Of a DNA stretch of 64,000 nucleotides, positions 16,736 to 25,761 are shown in pieces. The first letter of the stretch is position 1, and each line of letters begins with the position of its first letter. The translations under genes and the position numbers were made by a program. The notes below the pieces were generated by a model. It saw only the letters and a program-made list of their open reading frames with translations, did no database searches and was not told where the DNA came from. Origin of the DNA: Alkalihalobacillus pseudalcaliphilus (GTDB lineage Bacteria > Bacillota > Bacilli > Bacillales > Bacillaceae_D); assembly GCF_028610675.1 (NCBI RefSeq), contig NZ_JAQQWS010000004.1:62001-126000 (forward strand), in the 5' to 3' direction.

Positions 16736-17267
16736 TTTTATTATCTTATTAATATTCTTAATGAGCTTTTTCATTGGACAGCGAAGAGGTTTTATTCTTC
16801 AGCTCATACATTTAGTCGGTTTTTTTGTTTCATTATTTGTAGCTTATACGTATTACGGAGAGCTTGCTAATTATATTCGATTATGGATTCCGTATCCACA
16901 AATTTCGACAGATAGCACGTTTGGATTAATCATATCTTCCTTTGATGCGGAAAGTGTCTATTATTCAGGTATTGCTTTTGCGATTTTATTCTTCGGTACA
17001 AAAATTGCCTTGCATATTATTGGATCGATGTTGGATTTTGTAGCACACCTACCTATATTAAGAATGCTTAATCGCTGGTTAGGAAGTGTACTTTGTATGG
17101 TTGAAGCGTATTTAATAATCTTTATCCTATTAAATGTGGGTGCGTTGTTACCGGTAGAGATTGTACAGGAGCAATTGCATACTTCTGCCGTTGCACAATA
17201 CATGATTCACCATACACCATTCCTATCTGAGTGGCTGCGCGACTTATGGGTAAATAATCCACTTTAA
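16728..17267 (+). CDS. CvpA family membrane protein (YshB-like)
   Basis: A 179-residue protein with four predicted membrane segments (about residues 1-20, 25-43, 78-100 and 115-140). The N-terminus with GQRRGFILQLIHLVGF matches the CvpA/colicin V production family. The molecular role in Bacillus is unknown. It overlaps zapA and ends in a good terminator, as B. subtilis yshB does before polX. Confidence 0.82.
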   Translation: MLSFIILLIFLMSFFIGQRRGFILQLIHLVGFFVSLFVAYTYYGELANYIRLWIPYPQISTDSTFGLIISSFDAESVYYSGIAFAILFFGTKIALHIIGSMLDFVAHLPILRMLNRWLGSVLCMVEAYLIIFILLNVGALLPVEIVQEQLHTSAVAQYMIHHTPFLSEWLRDLWVNNPL

Positions 17268-17287
17268 ATGATGAGTAGAACTACAAT

Positions 17288-17330
17288 GGGGTTGTCCAAG
17301 ACTATATGCTCTTAGGATAACCCCTTTTTT
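17288..17330 (+). terminator. Terminator of zapA-cvpA
   Basis: GGGGTTGTCC(AAG) pairs with (CTTA)GGATAACCCC, followed by six T. Confidence 0.9.
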
Positions 17331-17550
17331 GTCATATCCGATAATGAAATTACCTTCACTTCAAACATGTAGATTCTCCTACTAGTTTGGTTAACCAAAC
17401 TATTTATGTGAAACGCTAGTTTAAAAGTAACCCGATAGAAATGGGAACATGCGGACATGCTCTCAGGAAATTGCAATGAAATTCACTGGTCATCGAATCT
17501 GTTCATGAATTTAAGTACCGGCAAATAGTATTCCACACATGAGTTAGTAT

Positions 17551-17989
17551 TAACTTTTATACAAAACCTCTATGGCCAGAACTACTTCGCCACCAACAAA
17601 TATGAAAGTGGTGTTTTGCTCTTCAACTGTTGGCTTTTCGTTAATAAACGGTTTTGAGGATTCTCACGTTCGGCCGTAGCCCCGCCACTTTTTGAAAGAT
17701 AGCTCGTAAGAGCTTTCCAAAAAGATTCAGCGCACCGCACAAACAGCCACAACCAACAAAAAAGAGAGAGTAGTAACCCATCAGGATAGCTTCTAATATC
17801 CAAGTGTTTTTGGACCGTTAGCCAAGCTCGCTTGGCTACTTCACGCTCGCGTGAAGTTTTGAAAATCGAAACCGCCATTCAGATGAATTCATTCATCTGA
17901 TAAGGCGATTTCGATTTTCAAAAAACGGACCAAAAACAAAGACCGAAAGGTCAACATACTTGAGCATAAGCACTAACTTCCATACAAAA
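17551..17989 (+). repeat. Composite interspersed repeat, copy 1 (modules A and C)
   Basis: A ~440-base non-coding element bounded by boxes close to ACTTTCATACAAAA (17553-17567 and 17974-17989). Module A (17568-17645) contains CTTCGCCACCAACAAA. Module C (17650-17970) is strongly structured: hairpin 17688-17724 with a GTAA loop, hairpin 17784-17801, then a four-way junction. The junction helices are P1 17806-17819 with 17924-17937, P2 17820-17837, P3 17838-17857 and P4 17858-17922, and a GACC-GAAA-GGTC hairpin follows at 17941-17952. The same element occurs at 54.4 kb (almost identical), 31.3 kb (diverged) and 63.3 kb (reverse, deleted). In the rest of 17331-17550 I see nothing. Confidence 0.9.
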
Positions 17990-18066
17990 CGCTGCAAACA
18001 CAGCAGTTTCCTTGATTTTTATAGCCTGAAATCGGTATGATGAGAATGATGAAAGGGACGATAGTC

Positions 18067-19779
18067 ATGAACAAAAAAGATGTCATAAAAATATTAGAAA
18101 AAATAGCAATCTATATGGAGATTAAAGGAGAGAACCCCTTTAAAACTTCGGCTTATCGTAAAGCCGCACAAGCATTAGAAACAGATGAACGCTCCTTAGA
18201 TGAAATAGAAAAACCAGAAGAACTTAAAGGAATAGGTAAAGGCACAGCCGAAGTAATTAAGGAACTAAAAGAAAAAGGCAGCTCTGATTTACTTAACACA
18301 TTAATGGAAGAAGTACCAAACGGATTAATACCCTTATTAAAAATTCAAGGTCTAGGCGGCAAAAAAATTGGAAAGCTTTATCAAGAACTACAAGTCGTCG
18401 ATATCGAAACATTAAAGCAAGCCTGCGAAAATAAACAAGTACAAACACTAGCAGGCTTTGCAGCAAAGACGGAAGAAAAAATTCTTCAAGCCATAGAAGA
18501 AGTCTCAACCAGACCAGAACGTTTAGCATTACCTTTCGTTTTGCCTATAGCTGAGCAGATCCTGAATCACTTAGATACATTTGACGATGTAGAGCGTTTT
18601 TCGCAAGCAGGAAGTTTGCGAAGAATGAGAGAAGATGTGAAAGACCTTGACTTTATTATTGCGACAAACGAGCCAACAAAAGTAGGAGAGCAATTAGTTC
18701 AATTACCGAATGTGACGAAAGTGATTGCACAGGGAGAAACAAAAGTTTCGATTGAAATGACAGGTGAATATCCTATTTCTGTTGATTTCCGTTTAGTGAC
18801 CAATGAGGAATTTCCAACTACTTTACACCACTTTACAGGCTCAAAGGATCATAATGTTGCTTTAAGACAGTTAGCGAAGTCGAGAAATGAGAAAATAAGT
18901 GAGTACGGTGTTGAAAATGTTGAGACAGGTGAAGTCACTACATTTGCGACAGAGAATGATTTCTTTGCTCATTTTGATTTACCTTTTATCCCACCACAGG
19001 CCAGAGAAAACCAAGGTGAGATAGAACATTTTATCAAACATCCTCAATTTTTACAGTTACAGGATATAAAAGCAGACTTGCACATGCACACAACAGCTAG
19101 TGATGGTGCACATACGTTAGTGGAGATGATCGAAGCCGCGAGAAAAAAGGGTTATCAATATATGGCGATTACCGATCACTCTAAGTTCTTAAGGGTTGCG
19201 AATGGTTTATCAGTAGAGCGCTTATTAAAGCAACATGAAGAAATAAGAATGCTCAATGAAAAATATGACGATATTGAAATTTTCACCGGTATAGAAATGG
19301 ATATTTTACCAGATGGAACGCTCGATTATGATGATGATATTTTGAAAGATATTGATTTTGTCATAGCATCTATCCATTCTTCCTTCCAACAAACAGAAGA
19401 TGTGATCTTAGAACGATTAAAGACAGCTTTATACAATCCACATGTTGACTTAATTGCCCATCCAACTGGAAGGGTGTTAGGTAGAAGAGACGGATATCGA
19501 GTCGATGTCGACCAATTGATTGAGCTAGCCAAAGAAACAGGAACAGCTTTAGAGTTAAACGCCAACCCACAACGGCTGGACTTAGCTGCCCATTGGGTTA
19601 AAAAAGCTCATCAGCTTGAAGTACCAATTGCTATTAATACGGATGCACATCGAATAGATATGCTAGAACATATGAAATACGGTGTTGGTATCGCTGTAAA
19701 AGGTTTAGCAAATCCCGATTTGATCGTCAATACGTGGACATTAGATCAATTTAAAACATTTATAAGACGCAATAAGTAG
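18067..19779 (+). CDS. polX: DNA polymerase X / PHP-domain 3'-5' exonuclease
   Basis: A 570-residue repair polymerase for gap filling in base excision repair. Order: N-terminal helix-hairpin-helix 8-kDa-type domain (IEKPEELKGIGKGTAEVI; LLKIQGLGGKKIGKLYQEL), the nucleotidyltransferase core with SLRRMREDVKDLDFII (catalytic Asp pair), HHFTGSKDHNVALR, then the C-terminal PHP domain (DLHMHTTASDGAH at ~340; ITDHSKFL; INTDAHRIDM) that carries metal-dependent nuclease activity. Start ATG 18067 follows AAAGGGA; the upstream ATG 18037 lacks an RBS. Same order as B. subtilis (cvpA, polX, mutS2). Confidence 0.95.
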   Translation: MNKKDVIKILEKIAIYMEIKGENPFKTSAYRKAAQALETDERSLDEIEKPEELKGIGKGTAEVIKELKEKGSSDLLNTLMEEVPNGLIPLLKIQGLGGKKIGKLYQELQVVDIETLKQACENKQVQTLAGFAAKTEEKILQAIEEVSTRPERLALPFVLPIAEQILNHLDTFDDVERFSQAGSLRRMREDVKDLDFIIATNEPTKVGEQLVQLPNVTKVIAQGETKVSIEMTGEYPISVDFRLVTNEEFPTTLHHFTGSKDHNVALRQLAKSRNEKISEYGVENVETGEVTTFATENDFFAHFDLPFIPPQARENQGEIEHFIKHPQFLQLQDIKADLHMHTTASDGAHTLVEMIEAARKKGYQYMAITDHSKFLRVANGLSVERLLKQHEEIRMLNEKYDDIEIFTGIEMDILPDGTLDYDDDILKDIDFVIASIHSSFQQTEDVILERLKTALYNPHVDLIAHPTGRVLGRRDGYRVDVDQLIELAKETGTALELNANPQRLDLAAHWVKKAHQLEVPIAINTDAHRIDMLEHMKYGVGIAVKGLANPDLIVNTWTLDQFKTFIRRNK

Positions 19780-19810
19780 ACTAGAATATGTAGAAAAAAG
19801 GGGTACGAAT

Positions 19811-22162
19811 ATGGAACGTGTACTACGTGTGCTTGAATATGAAAAAATGAAGCAGCAGCTTAGTGAGCATGTTTCCTCATCCTTAGGCAGAAAAAAAGTA
19901 TCGGAGCTTAAGCCTTCTATTGAGAAAGAACAAATTCTCATTTGGCAAAAAGAAACAAGTGAAGGTGCAAACGTTTTGAGGTTTAAAGGTAGAATACCTT
20001 TTGGTGGCATCTATGATGTGAACGCCCATACAAAACGTGCCAAGATTGGTGGGGTATTAGCTGCAAACGAATTAATGGAAATAGCGAGTACTATTTATGG
20101 AGGTCGACAGTTAAAGAAATTTATCGTTGAGCTTGTTGAGGAGGAGGAAAGAGAACTACCTTACCTTTATGAACATGCAAAAACAATAGAACCTCTGACA
20201 CATATTGAGAAGGCCATTAAGCAATGTATTGATGATAACGGCCATGTCTTAGATTCAGCAAGCCAAGCATTAAGAACGATTCGACATCAAGTGCGAAGCT
20301 ATGAGGCGTCCGTTCGCTCCAAGCTGGAACAAATGACACGCTCATCTAGCAAAATGTTATCAGATTCGATTATTACGATTCGTAATGAACGCTTTGTTAT
20401 TCCCGTCAAGCAAGAATACCGAGCCTCATTTGGTGGTATTGTTCACGATCAGTCTTCGTCTGGGCAAACATTATTTATTGAGCCTCAAGCTGTTGTGACG
20501 TTGAATAACCAATTAAGAGAAGCGAAAGTAAAAGAACAGCGAGAAATTGAGCGAATTTTAATGGATTTGTCTCAACAAGTGAGCGAAATAACGGATGAAT
20601 TACTTGATAACTTACAGACATTAGCAGAGCTAGATTTAATTATTGCAAAGGCTCATTATGCAAAGGTATTAAAAGCAACCGCACCTATTGTGAATGAGCA
20701 TGGCCATATTCAGCTTAAGCAAGCAAGACATCCCTTAATATCTGCAGATGAAATTGTACCGATTGATGTGGAGTTGGGAGGGGAGTTCCGTTCTCTTATT
20801 ATTACGGGCCCTAATACAGGTGGTAAAACGGTCACCCTAAAAACAGTCGGTTTATTAACATTAATGATGCAATCTGGGTTACATGTTCCTGTCCAAGAAG
20901 AATCGACCATGTCTGTCTACCAGCAAATATTCGCTGATATTGGGGATGAACAATCGATTGAACAAAGCTTAAGTACGTTCTCCTCACATATGACTAATAT
21001 TGTTCAAATTTTGGATAAAGTTGATTTCCAAAGCCTCGTCTTATTTGATGAGTTAGGAGCTGGAACAGACCCGACAGAAGGTGCAGCATTAGCTATTTCT
21101 ATTTTGGACTATGTGTATGAGCGTGGAGCATCAGTTGTTGCGACTACCCACTATAGTGAACTGAAAGGTTATGCATATAACCGTGAAGGTGTTATGAATG
21201 CAAGTGTTGAATTCGATGTACAGTCATTAAGACCAACCTATCGCTTACTTGTTGGCGTGCCTGGGCGGAGTAATGCTTTTGCGATATCTCGCCGTTTAGG
21301 ATTAAGTGAAGACATTATTAAAAAAGCTAATGAGCAAATTGATAGTGACTCCAATCAAGTTGAAAACATGATTGTGTCTTTAGAAGAGAGTAAAAAAACA
21401 GCTGACAAAGAACAGGAAGAAGCGCAACGAATCCGTAAAGATGCCCAAAGACTACATCGAGATTTAACGAAGCAAATGGAAGAGCTTCAAATAGAAAAAG
21501 AAAAAATCTTGCAGCAAGCAGAGCTTGAAGCAGAAAAAGCGGTTGCCAAAGCTCGAGAAGAAGCTGAATTGATTATTGATGAGCTAAGGGATATGCAAAA
21601 GAAAGGTTTAGCAGTTAAAGAGCATGAAATCATTGATGCGAAAAAACATTTAGAACAAGCAGCTCCTAAACTAACACCTAAGCAAAAGAAAATAAAGAAG
21701 CAAGCTCAGAAACAGAAGGAATTACGACTAGGAGACGAAGTGAAAGTATTAAGCTTTGGACAAAAAGGGTCGATTGTGGAGAAGGTTTCTGAACAAGAAT
21801 ATATTGTACAAATGGGTATTATGAAAATGAAAGTCGCTTTAGACGATTTACAGTACATTGAAAACAGCAAGCCGGTTGAAACGAAACCTTTGGCAACTGT
21901 GAGAGGAATGGAAAGTCACGTCAAGCACGAACTAGACCTAAGAGGAGAACGTTATGAGAGTGCGATGCTAAAGGTCGAAAAGTACATTGATGATGCATTG
22001 CTTGCAGGCTATCATTCAGTTTCAATCATTCATGGTAAAGGGACTGGTGCACTTCGTAAAGGCGTGAAAGAGCTTTTAAAAAGGCACCCACATGTGAAAA
22101 CAGCTAGAGATGCGGCCATGAACGAGGGTGGCTTAGGAAATACGGTTGTTGAATTAAAATAA
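19811..22162 (+). CDS. mutS2: Endonuclease MutS2 with Smr domain
   Basis: A 783-residue MutS paralogue without the mismatch-recognition domain. It has the core/lever helices, the ATPase with Walker A GPNTGGKTVTLKT (~335), Walker B LFDELGAGTDPTEGAAL, then a long charged coiled coil (~510-640), a KOW-like region, and the Smr nuclease domain in the last ~80 residues (ELDLRGERYESA; IIHGKGTGALRKGV). In Bacillus, MutS2 rescues collided ribosomes and has been linked to suppressing recombination. It starts 31 bases after polX and is likely co-transcribed with it. Confidence 0.95.
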   Translation: MERVLRVLEYEKMKQQLSEHVSSSLGRKKVSELKPSIEKEQILIWQKETSEGANVLRFKGRIPFGGIYDVNAHTKRAKIGGVLAANELMEIASTIYGGRQLKKFIVELVEEEERELPYLYEHAKTIEPLTHIEKAIKQCIDDNGHVLDSASQALRTIRHQVRSYEASVRSKLEQMTRSSSKMLSDSIITIRNERFVIPVKQEYRASFGGIVHDQSSSGQTLFIEPQAVVTLNNQLREAKVKEQREIERILMDLSQQVSEITDELLDNLQTLAELDLIIAKAHYAKVLKATAPIVNEHGHIQLKQARHPLISADEIVPIDVELGGEFRSLIITGPNTGGKTVTLKTVGLLTLMMQSGLHVPVQEESTMSVYQQIFADIGDEQSIEQSLSTFSSHMTNIVQILDKVDFQSLVLFDELGAGTDPTEGAALAISILDYVYERGASVVATTHYSELKGYAYNREGVMNASVEFDVQSLRPTYRLLVGVPGRSNAFAISRRLGLSEDIIKKANEQIDSDSNQVENMIVSLEESKKTADKEQEEAQRIRKDAQRLHRDLTKQMEELQIEKEKILQQAELEAEKAVAKAREEAELIIDELRDMQKKGLAVKEHEIIDAKKHLEQAAPKLTPKQKKIKKQAQKQKELRLGDEVKVLSFGQKGSIVEKVSEQEYIVQMGIMKMKVALDDLQYIENSKPVETKPLATVRGMESHVKHELDLRGERYESAMLKVEKYIDDALLAGYHSVSIIHGKGTGALRKGVKELLKRHPHVKTARDAAMNEGGLGNTVVELK

Positions 22163-22179
22163 TGAGGAGGTAACAGGAT

Positions 22180-22593
22180 TTGGAAACACTTTTACAAAAT
22201 GAGATTTTTATGACAGCAGCTTATTACAGTATAGCTATGTTAGCACTTCTCTTGTTTTTATCGATCTTTGAACTTGTTACCTCGTATAATAATTGGGAAG
22301 AGCTAAAAAAGGGCAATGTCGCTGTCGCTCTTTCTACAGCAGGAAAAATATTGGGTGTTGCTAATATCTTTAGACATTCTATTGAACAATCAGACTCGAT
22401 GTTAATTATGTTAGGCTGGAGCGCCTTAGGATTTGTTTTAATGCTCTTAAGCTATTTTATCTTTGAATTTTTGAGTCCAAGCTTTAAAGTGGATGAAGAG
22501 CTAGCTAAAAATAATAAAGCAGTAGGTACCATTTCGTTTATTTTATCAGTAGGTATCTCTTACGTAGTAGGTGCTTGTATCGTTGCTCTATAA
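22180..22593 (+). CDS. DUF350 membrane protein (YshE-like)
   Basis: A 137-residue protein with four hydrophobic segments (about residues 10-30, 46-63, 77-95 and 112-136) and the DUF350 pattern (NVAVALSTAGKILGVANIFR-like stretch in the second segment). Function unknown; DUF350 genes are often small membrane partners of envelope genes. Start TTG 22180 after GAGGAGG, 17 bases past mutS2, as B. subtilis yshE follows mutSB. Confidence 0.75.
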   Translation: METLLQNEIFMTAAYYSIAMLALLLFLSIFELVTSYNNWEELKKGNVAVALSTAGKILGVANIFRHSIEQSDSMLIMLGWSALGFVLMLLSYFIFEFLSPSFKVDEELAKNNKAVGTISFILSVGISYVVGACIVAL

Positions 22594-22641
22594 GATCATC
22601 AAAAGTGTTTAAGATTCTCACCCATTTAAGGAGCTAGAGTT

Positions 22642-22725
22642 TTGGAGAATTTAATTAAGATTTTAATTGGTTGTTGTGTACTATTCTTTATAGCAGGTTT
22701 TATTTATTTACTATTTATTGTGTAG
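22642..22725 (+). CDS. Candidate 27-residue single-span membrane peptide
   Basis: TTG 22642 to TAG 22725 encodes 27 residues. After MENLIKI the rest is one hydrophobic span (LIGCCVLFFIAGFIYLLFIV). AAGGAG at 22628-22633 lies eight bases before the TTG, and a terminator follows at once, so the frame sits like a small gene at the end of the polX-mutS2-DUF350 transcript. No homologue is known to me. Confidence 0.5.
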   Translation: MENLIKILIGCCVLFFIAGFIYLLFIV

Positions 22726-22737
22726 CTTTGGATTTGA

Positions 22738-22773
22738 AACGACTTGTGCTAAAGAAAGCATAGGTCGTTTTTT
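22738..22773 (+). terminator. Terminator of the mutS2 transcript
   Basis: AACGAC / GTCGTT with an inner partial stem (TGCT / AGCA), followed by six T. Confidence 0.8.
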
Positions 22774-22888
22774 GAAAAGGAGAACAGAGGAATTTGTTGA
22801 TAATTGTCGAATTATGATATAGAACAGAATAGTCTGTCTATAATTGTCGAACGAAAATTCGGAAAATTTCTATAAAAATGTTCATTTT

Positions 22889-22902
22889 TGAAAGCGTTTG
22901 CA
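22889..22902 (+). promoter_or_regulatory. Possible catabolite-responsive element (CcpA site) before lcfA
   Basis: TGAAAGCGTTTGCA differs from the cre consensus TGWAANCGNTNWCA at one position, 50 bases upstream of lcfA. This would tie fatty-acid activation to carbon status. A 12-base direct repeat (ATAATTGTCGAA) lies further upstream near 22801 and 22841; its role is unknown. Confidence 0.5.
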
Positions 22903-22951
22903 ATAAAATGGAGTAGAAGAAACCTGTTTCAAGTTTTGAAAGGAGGACGAA

Positions 22952-24661
22952 ATGCTTACGACTGATAAACGTTGGCTTGCTCATTATCCAAAAGAAGTAC
23001 CCGCAACACTTGAGTATGATGATATTCCTTTACACGAGTGTTTGAAACGAACAGCAACGAAATACCCACATGTCGAAGCGATTCACTTTCTCGGCAAAAA
23101 ACTTACTTTTGAAGAACTTTATGTACAAGCAAAAAAGTTCGCCAATCAATTAATGGGACTAGGAATTAAGAAAGGTGACAGGGTTGCAATTATGCTTGCA
23201 AATTGTCCTCAATCCATGATTAGTTACTACGGGGCATTAATGACGGGTGCGATCGTTGTTCAAACGAACCCTTTGTACGTTGAGAGGGAGCTTGAACACC
23301 AGATGAAAGATTCTGGCGCAAAAGTGATGATTTGTTTAGATTTAGTGTATCCAAGAGTTCAAAAGGTAAGACCAAGAACCTCCTTAGAATATGTCATCGT
23401 GACGAGTATCAAAGATTTTTTACCATTTCCGAAAAATGTATTGTATCCATTTGTTCAAAAGAAACAAAATCCGACATTAACAAGTGTTGAGTATGATCAA
23501 GAAACGATTGAGTTTTTACCATGGTTAAAGGCAGGAAGTACGGAGGAACCAGAAGTTCCATTTAATCCAAGTGAGGATTTGGCTTTACTTCAATATACGG
23601 GAGGTACAACAGGACTATCCAAAGGGGTCATGCTAACCCATCGTAATTTGTATGTAAATACTTATCAGTGTAAGAGTTGGATTTATAATATTGAAGAAGG
23701 GAAAGAAAAAATGCTAGCGGTATTACCATTTTTCCATGTATATGGTATGACGGTTGTCATGAATTTGGCTGTCATGAATGGGTTCACTAGTATCCTCTTA
23801 CCAAAATTTGATGTGAAGGACGCTTTAAAGACTATTCATAAACAAAAGCCAACCCTGTTTCCGGGTGCACCAACTATGTATCGAGCCATGTTACATGAGC
23901 CTTCGAGAGAAAATTACGACTTATCGACAATTAAGGCTTGTATTAGCGGAGCGGCAGCTCTACCTTTGGATACGCAAGAAACGTTTGAAAATGTAACTGG
24001 CGGAAAATTAGTAGAAGGATACGGGTTAACAGAATCGGCACCTGTAGCAACGGCTAATTTAATTTGGGGTAAAAGAATACATGGAAGTATTGGCTTACCA
24101 TGGCCAGATACGGAAGTGGCTATTGTGAAACCTGAAGGTGAGCAAGCTGAAGTGAAAGAGATAGGAGAAGTAGCTATCCGTGGACCGCAAGTAATGAAAG
24201 GCTATTGGAATCGTCCAGAGGAAACGGAAAAGACCTTCCTAGGTGATTGGCTTTTGACGGGTGACATGGGTTATATGGATGAAGATGGCTTCTTTTATAT
24301 TGTTGACCGGAAGAAAGATATGATTATTGCAGGTGGTTTTAATATTTACCCAAGAGAGATTGAAGAAGTATTATTTGAACATGAAGCAGTGGCAGATGTA
24401 GCCATCATTGGGGTCGCAGATGAATACCGTGGTGAGACAGTGAAAGCATTCATTGTCAAAAAAGAAGGTAAAGAGGTGACGGAGAAGGAATTAGATGAAT
24501 TTTGCCGTAAGCATTTAGCCGCCTATAAGGTTCCTCGTATTTATGAATTTAGAAAAGAGTTACCGAAGACGCTGATTGGAAAAGTATTAAGACGAGTTCT
24601 TGTGGAAGAAGAACAACAAAAATCAGCGAAGGCTAGTGAAACAGCTGATAAAGAAGCATAA
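22952..24661 (+). CDS. lcfA: Long-chain fatty-acid-CoA ligase
   Basis: A 569-residue AMP-forming ligase that activates long-chain fatty acids with ATP and CoA for beta-oxidation. Adenylation motifs: LLQYTGGTTGLSKGVMLTH (P-loop, ~215), VEGYGLTESAPV (~360), GDWLLTGDMGYMDEDGFFYI (~430), DRKKDMIIAGGFNIYPREIEE (in the hinge; last part ~455) and the catalytic Lys of LPKTLIGKVLRR. Start ATG 22952 after AAAGGAGG. In B. subtilis fadR-fadB-etfB-etfA follow; here a terminator and repeats follow and trxA is next. Confidence 0.93.
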   Translation: MLTTDKRWLAHYPKEVPATLEYDDIPLHECLKRTATKYPHVEAIHFLGKKLTFEELYVQAKKFANQLMGLGIKKGDRVAIMLANCPQSMISYYGALMTGAIVVQTNPLYVERELEHQMKDSGAKVMICLDLVYPRVQKVRPRTSLEYVIVTSIKDFLPFPKNVLYPFVQKKQNPTLTSVEYDQETIEFLPWLKAGSTEEPEVPFNPSEDLALLQYTGGTTGLSKGVMLTHRNLYVNTYQCKSWIYNIEEGKEKMLAVLPFFHVYGMTVVMNLAVMNGFTSILLPKFDVKDALKTIHKQKPTLFPGAPTMYRAMLHEPSRENYDLSTIKACISGAAALPLDTQETFENVTGGKLVEGYGLTESAPVATANLIWGKRIHGSIGLPWPDTEVAIVKPEGEQAEVKEIGEVAIRGPQVMKGYWNRPEETEKTFLGDWLLTGDMGYMDEDGFFYIVDRKKDMIIAGGFNIYPREIEEVLFEHEAVADVAIIGVADEYRGETVKAFIVKKEGKEVTEKELDEFCRKHLAAYKVPRIYEFRKELPKTLIGKVLRRVLVEEEQQKSAKASETADKEA

Positions 24662-24676
24662 AATCAAGGCAAACAA

Positions 24677-24716
24677 AACAGACAGGCAGGTTTGTCCGTG
24701 CTTGTCTGTTTTTTTA
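24677..24716 (+). terminator. Terminator of lcfA
   Basis: AACAGACAGGCA pairs with TGCTTGTCTGTT, followed by a T tract. Confidence 0.92.
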
Positions 24717-24799
24717 TGGCTTGGACGATAAGTTAGAGAGCAGGGCCAAGAAAGAGTAACTGGTCGTGACTTTATTAGGAGGCTAAGGGTTGGGGGGGC

Positions 24800-24998
24800 T
24801 CGGAAGTCGTCATCACGCTTTGATGACAACATTAACGCCTCTCCACGCCATTTCCTTGTCCTCACCCCGCTTTGATGGCAACATAAAAGTCCCTTCACTC
24901 GATTTCGTTGTCGTCACTTTTTCTTTCCGACTTATTGTTACTTCCCGTCCTCGCTTTTCCTACAACATAGCTTCTCTTTTTGTCAGCTTCAAAGTGTA
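24800..24998 (+). repeat. Degenerate ~50-bp repeats of a third family
   Basis: About three imperfect units each begin near GTCRTCAC / GTCCTCACC and carry CGCTTTGATGRCAACA and CCATTTCCTT or CGATTTCGTT (24810, 24859, 24911). The pattern recurs in reverse at 51.84-51.98 kb. The sequence is C/T-rich with no supportable gene. Confidence 0.5.
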
Positions 24999-25050
24999 CA
25001 TGGTTATTTTATCGTTTTTGGGTATTCCTAGATTAGCCTTTATAGAGTAC

Positions 25051-25690
25051 AAACGGGGAGCAGGGATACGAGCAAACGTGGAATCGCGGGGTTGCGAGCG
25101 GAAAAACTTAAAGAAACCCCGAGTAAAAGCGGAATCGCGGGGTTACGAGCGGAAAAACTAAGAGAAACCCCGAGTAAACGGAGAATCGCGGGGTTGCGAG
25201 CGGAAAAAGCGGGAGAAACCCCGAGTAAACGGAGAATCGCGGGGTTGCGAGCGGAAAACTAAGAGAAACCCCGAGTAAAAGCGGAATCGCGGGGTTGCGA
25301 GCGGAAAAAGCGGGAGAAACCCCGAGTAAAAGCGGAATCGCGGGGTTGCGAGCGGAAAAAGCGGGAGAAACCCCGAGCAAACGTGGAATCGCGGGGTTAC
25401 GGGCGGAAAAAGCGGGAGAAAGCCCGAGCAAACGTGGAATCGCGGGGTTACGGGCGGAAAAAGCGGGAGAAAGCCCGAGCAAACGTTGAATCACGGGGTT
25501 ACGGGCGGAAAAAGCGGGAGAAAGCCCGAGTAAAAGCAGAATCGCGGGGGTGCGGGAAGAAAAAGAGGAAGAAACCCGAGCAAACGCTGAATCTCAGGGT
25601 TACGGGTGAAAAAAGAGGGAGAATGCCCGTGCAAATGAAGAATCACGAGATTATGAACGGAAAAAGAGCTCGTAACCCCAAGGAAGTAAA
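25051..25690 (+). repeat. 51-bp tandem repeat array (about 12 units)
   Basis: Units start with GAATCGCGGGGTTGCGAGCG at 25081, 25132, 25183, 25234, 25284, 25335, 25386, 25437, 25488, 25539, 25589 and 25640: spacing 51 with two exceptions of 50. Each unit carries CGGGGTT and AACCCCG (or AAGCCCG) able to pair. Because 51 is a multiple of three, several frames stay open on both strands, but no frame has an RBS and the same sequence recurs elsewhere in other frames. The units decay toward the 3' end. Confidence 0.93.
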
Positions 25691-25761
25691 GTGTATGGAG
25701 ATACGAGGAAAAAAGCATATAAACGCAATCAAAATGGATATAATAAAACCCGAGCAATACA

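Noticed and set aside
17582..17878. 98-codon minus-strand frame
   Set aside because: Lies in the structured repeat element; the near-identical copy at 54.4 kb does not preserve it.
24790..25161. 123-codon plus-strand frame upstream of trxA
   Set aside because: Composed of third-family and 51-bp repeat DNA, with low-complexity residues and no RBS.
25108..25494. Minus-strand frame of 128 codons with 17-residue repeats (RLLGLSPAFSARNPAIP)
   Set aside because: It is a by-product of the 51-bp DNA repeat; equal-length frames exist on the other strand and at the 38.2 kb array, without ribosome-binding sites.
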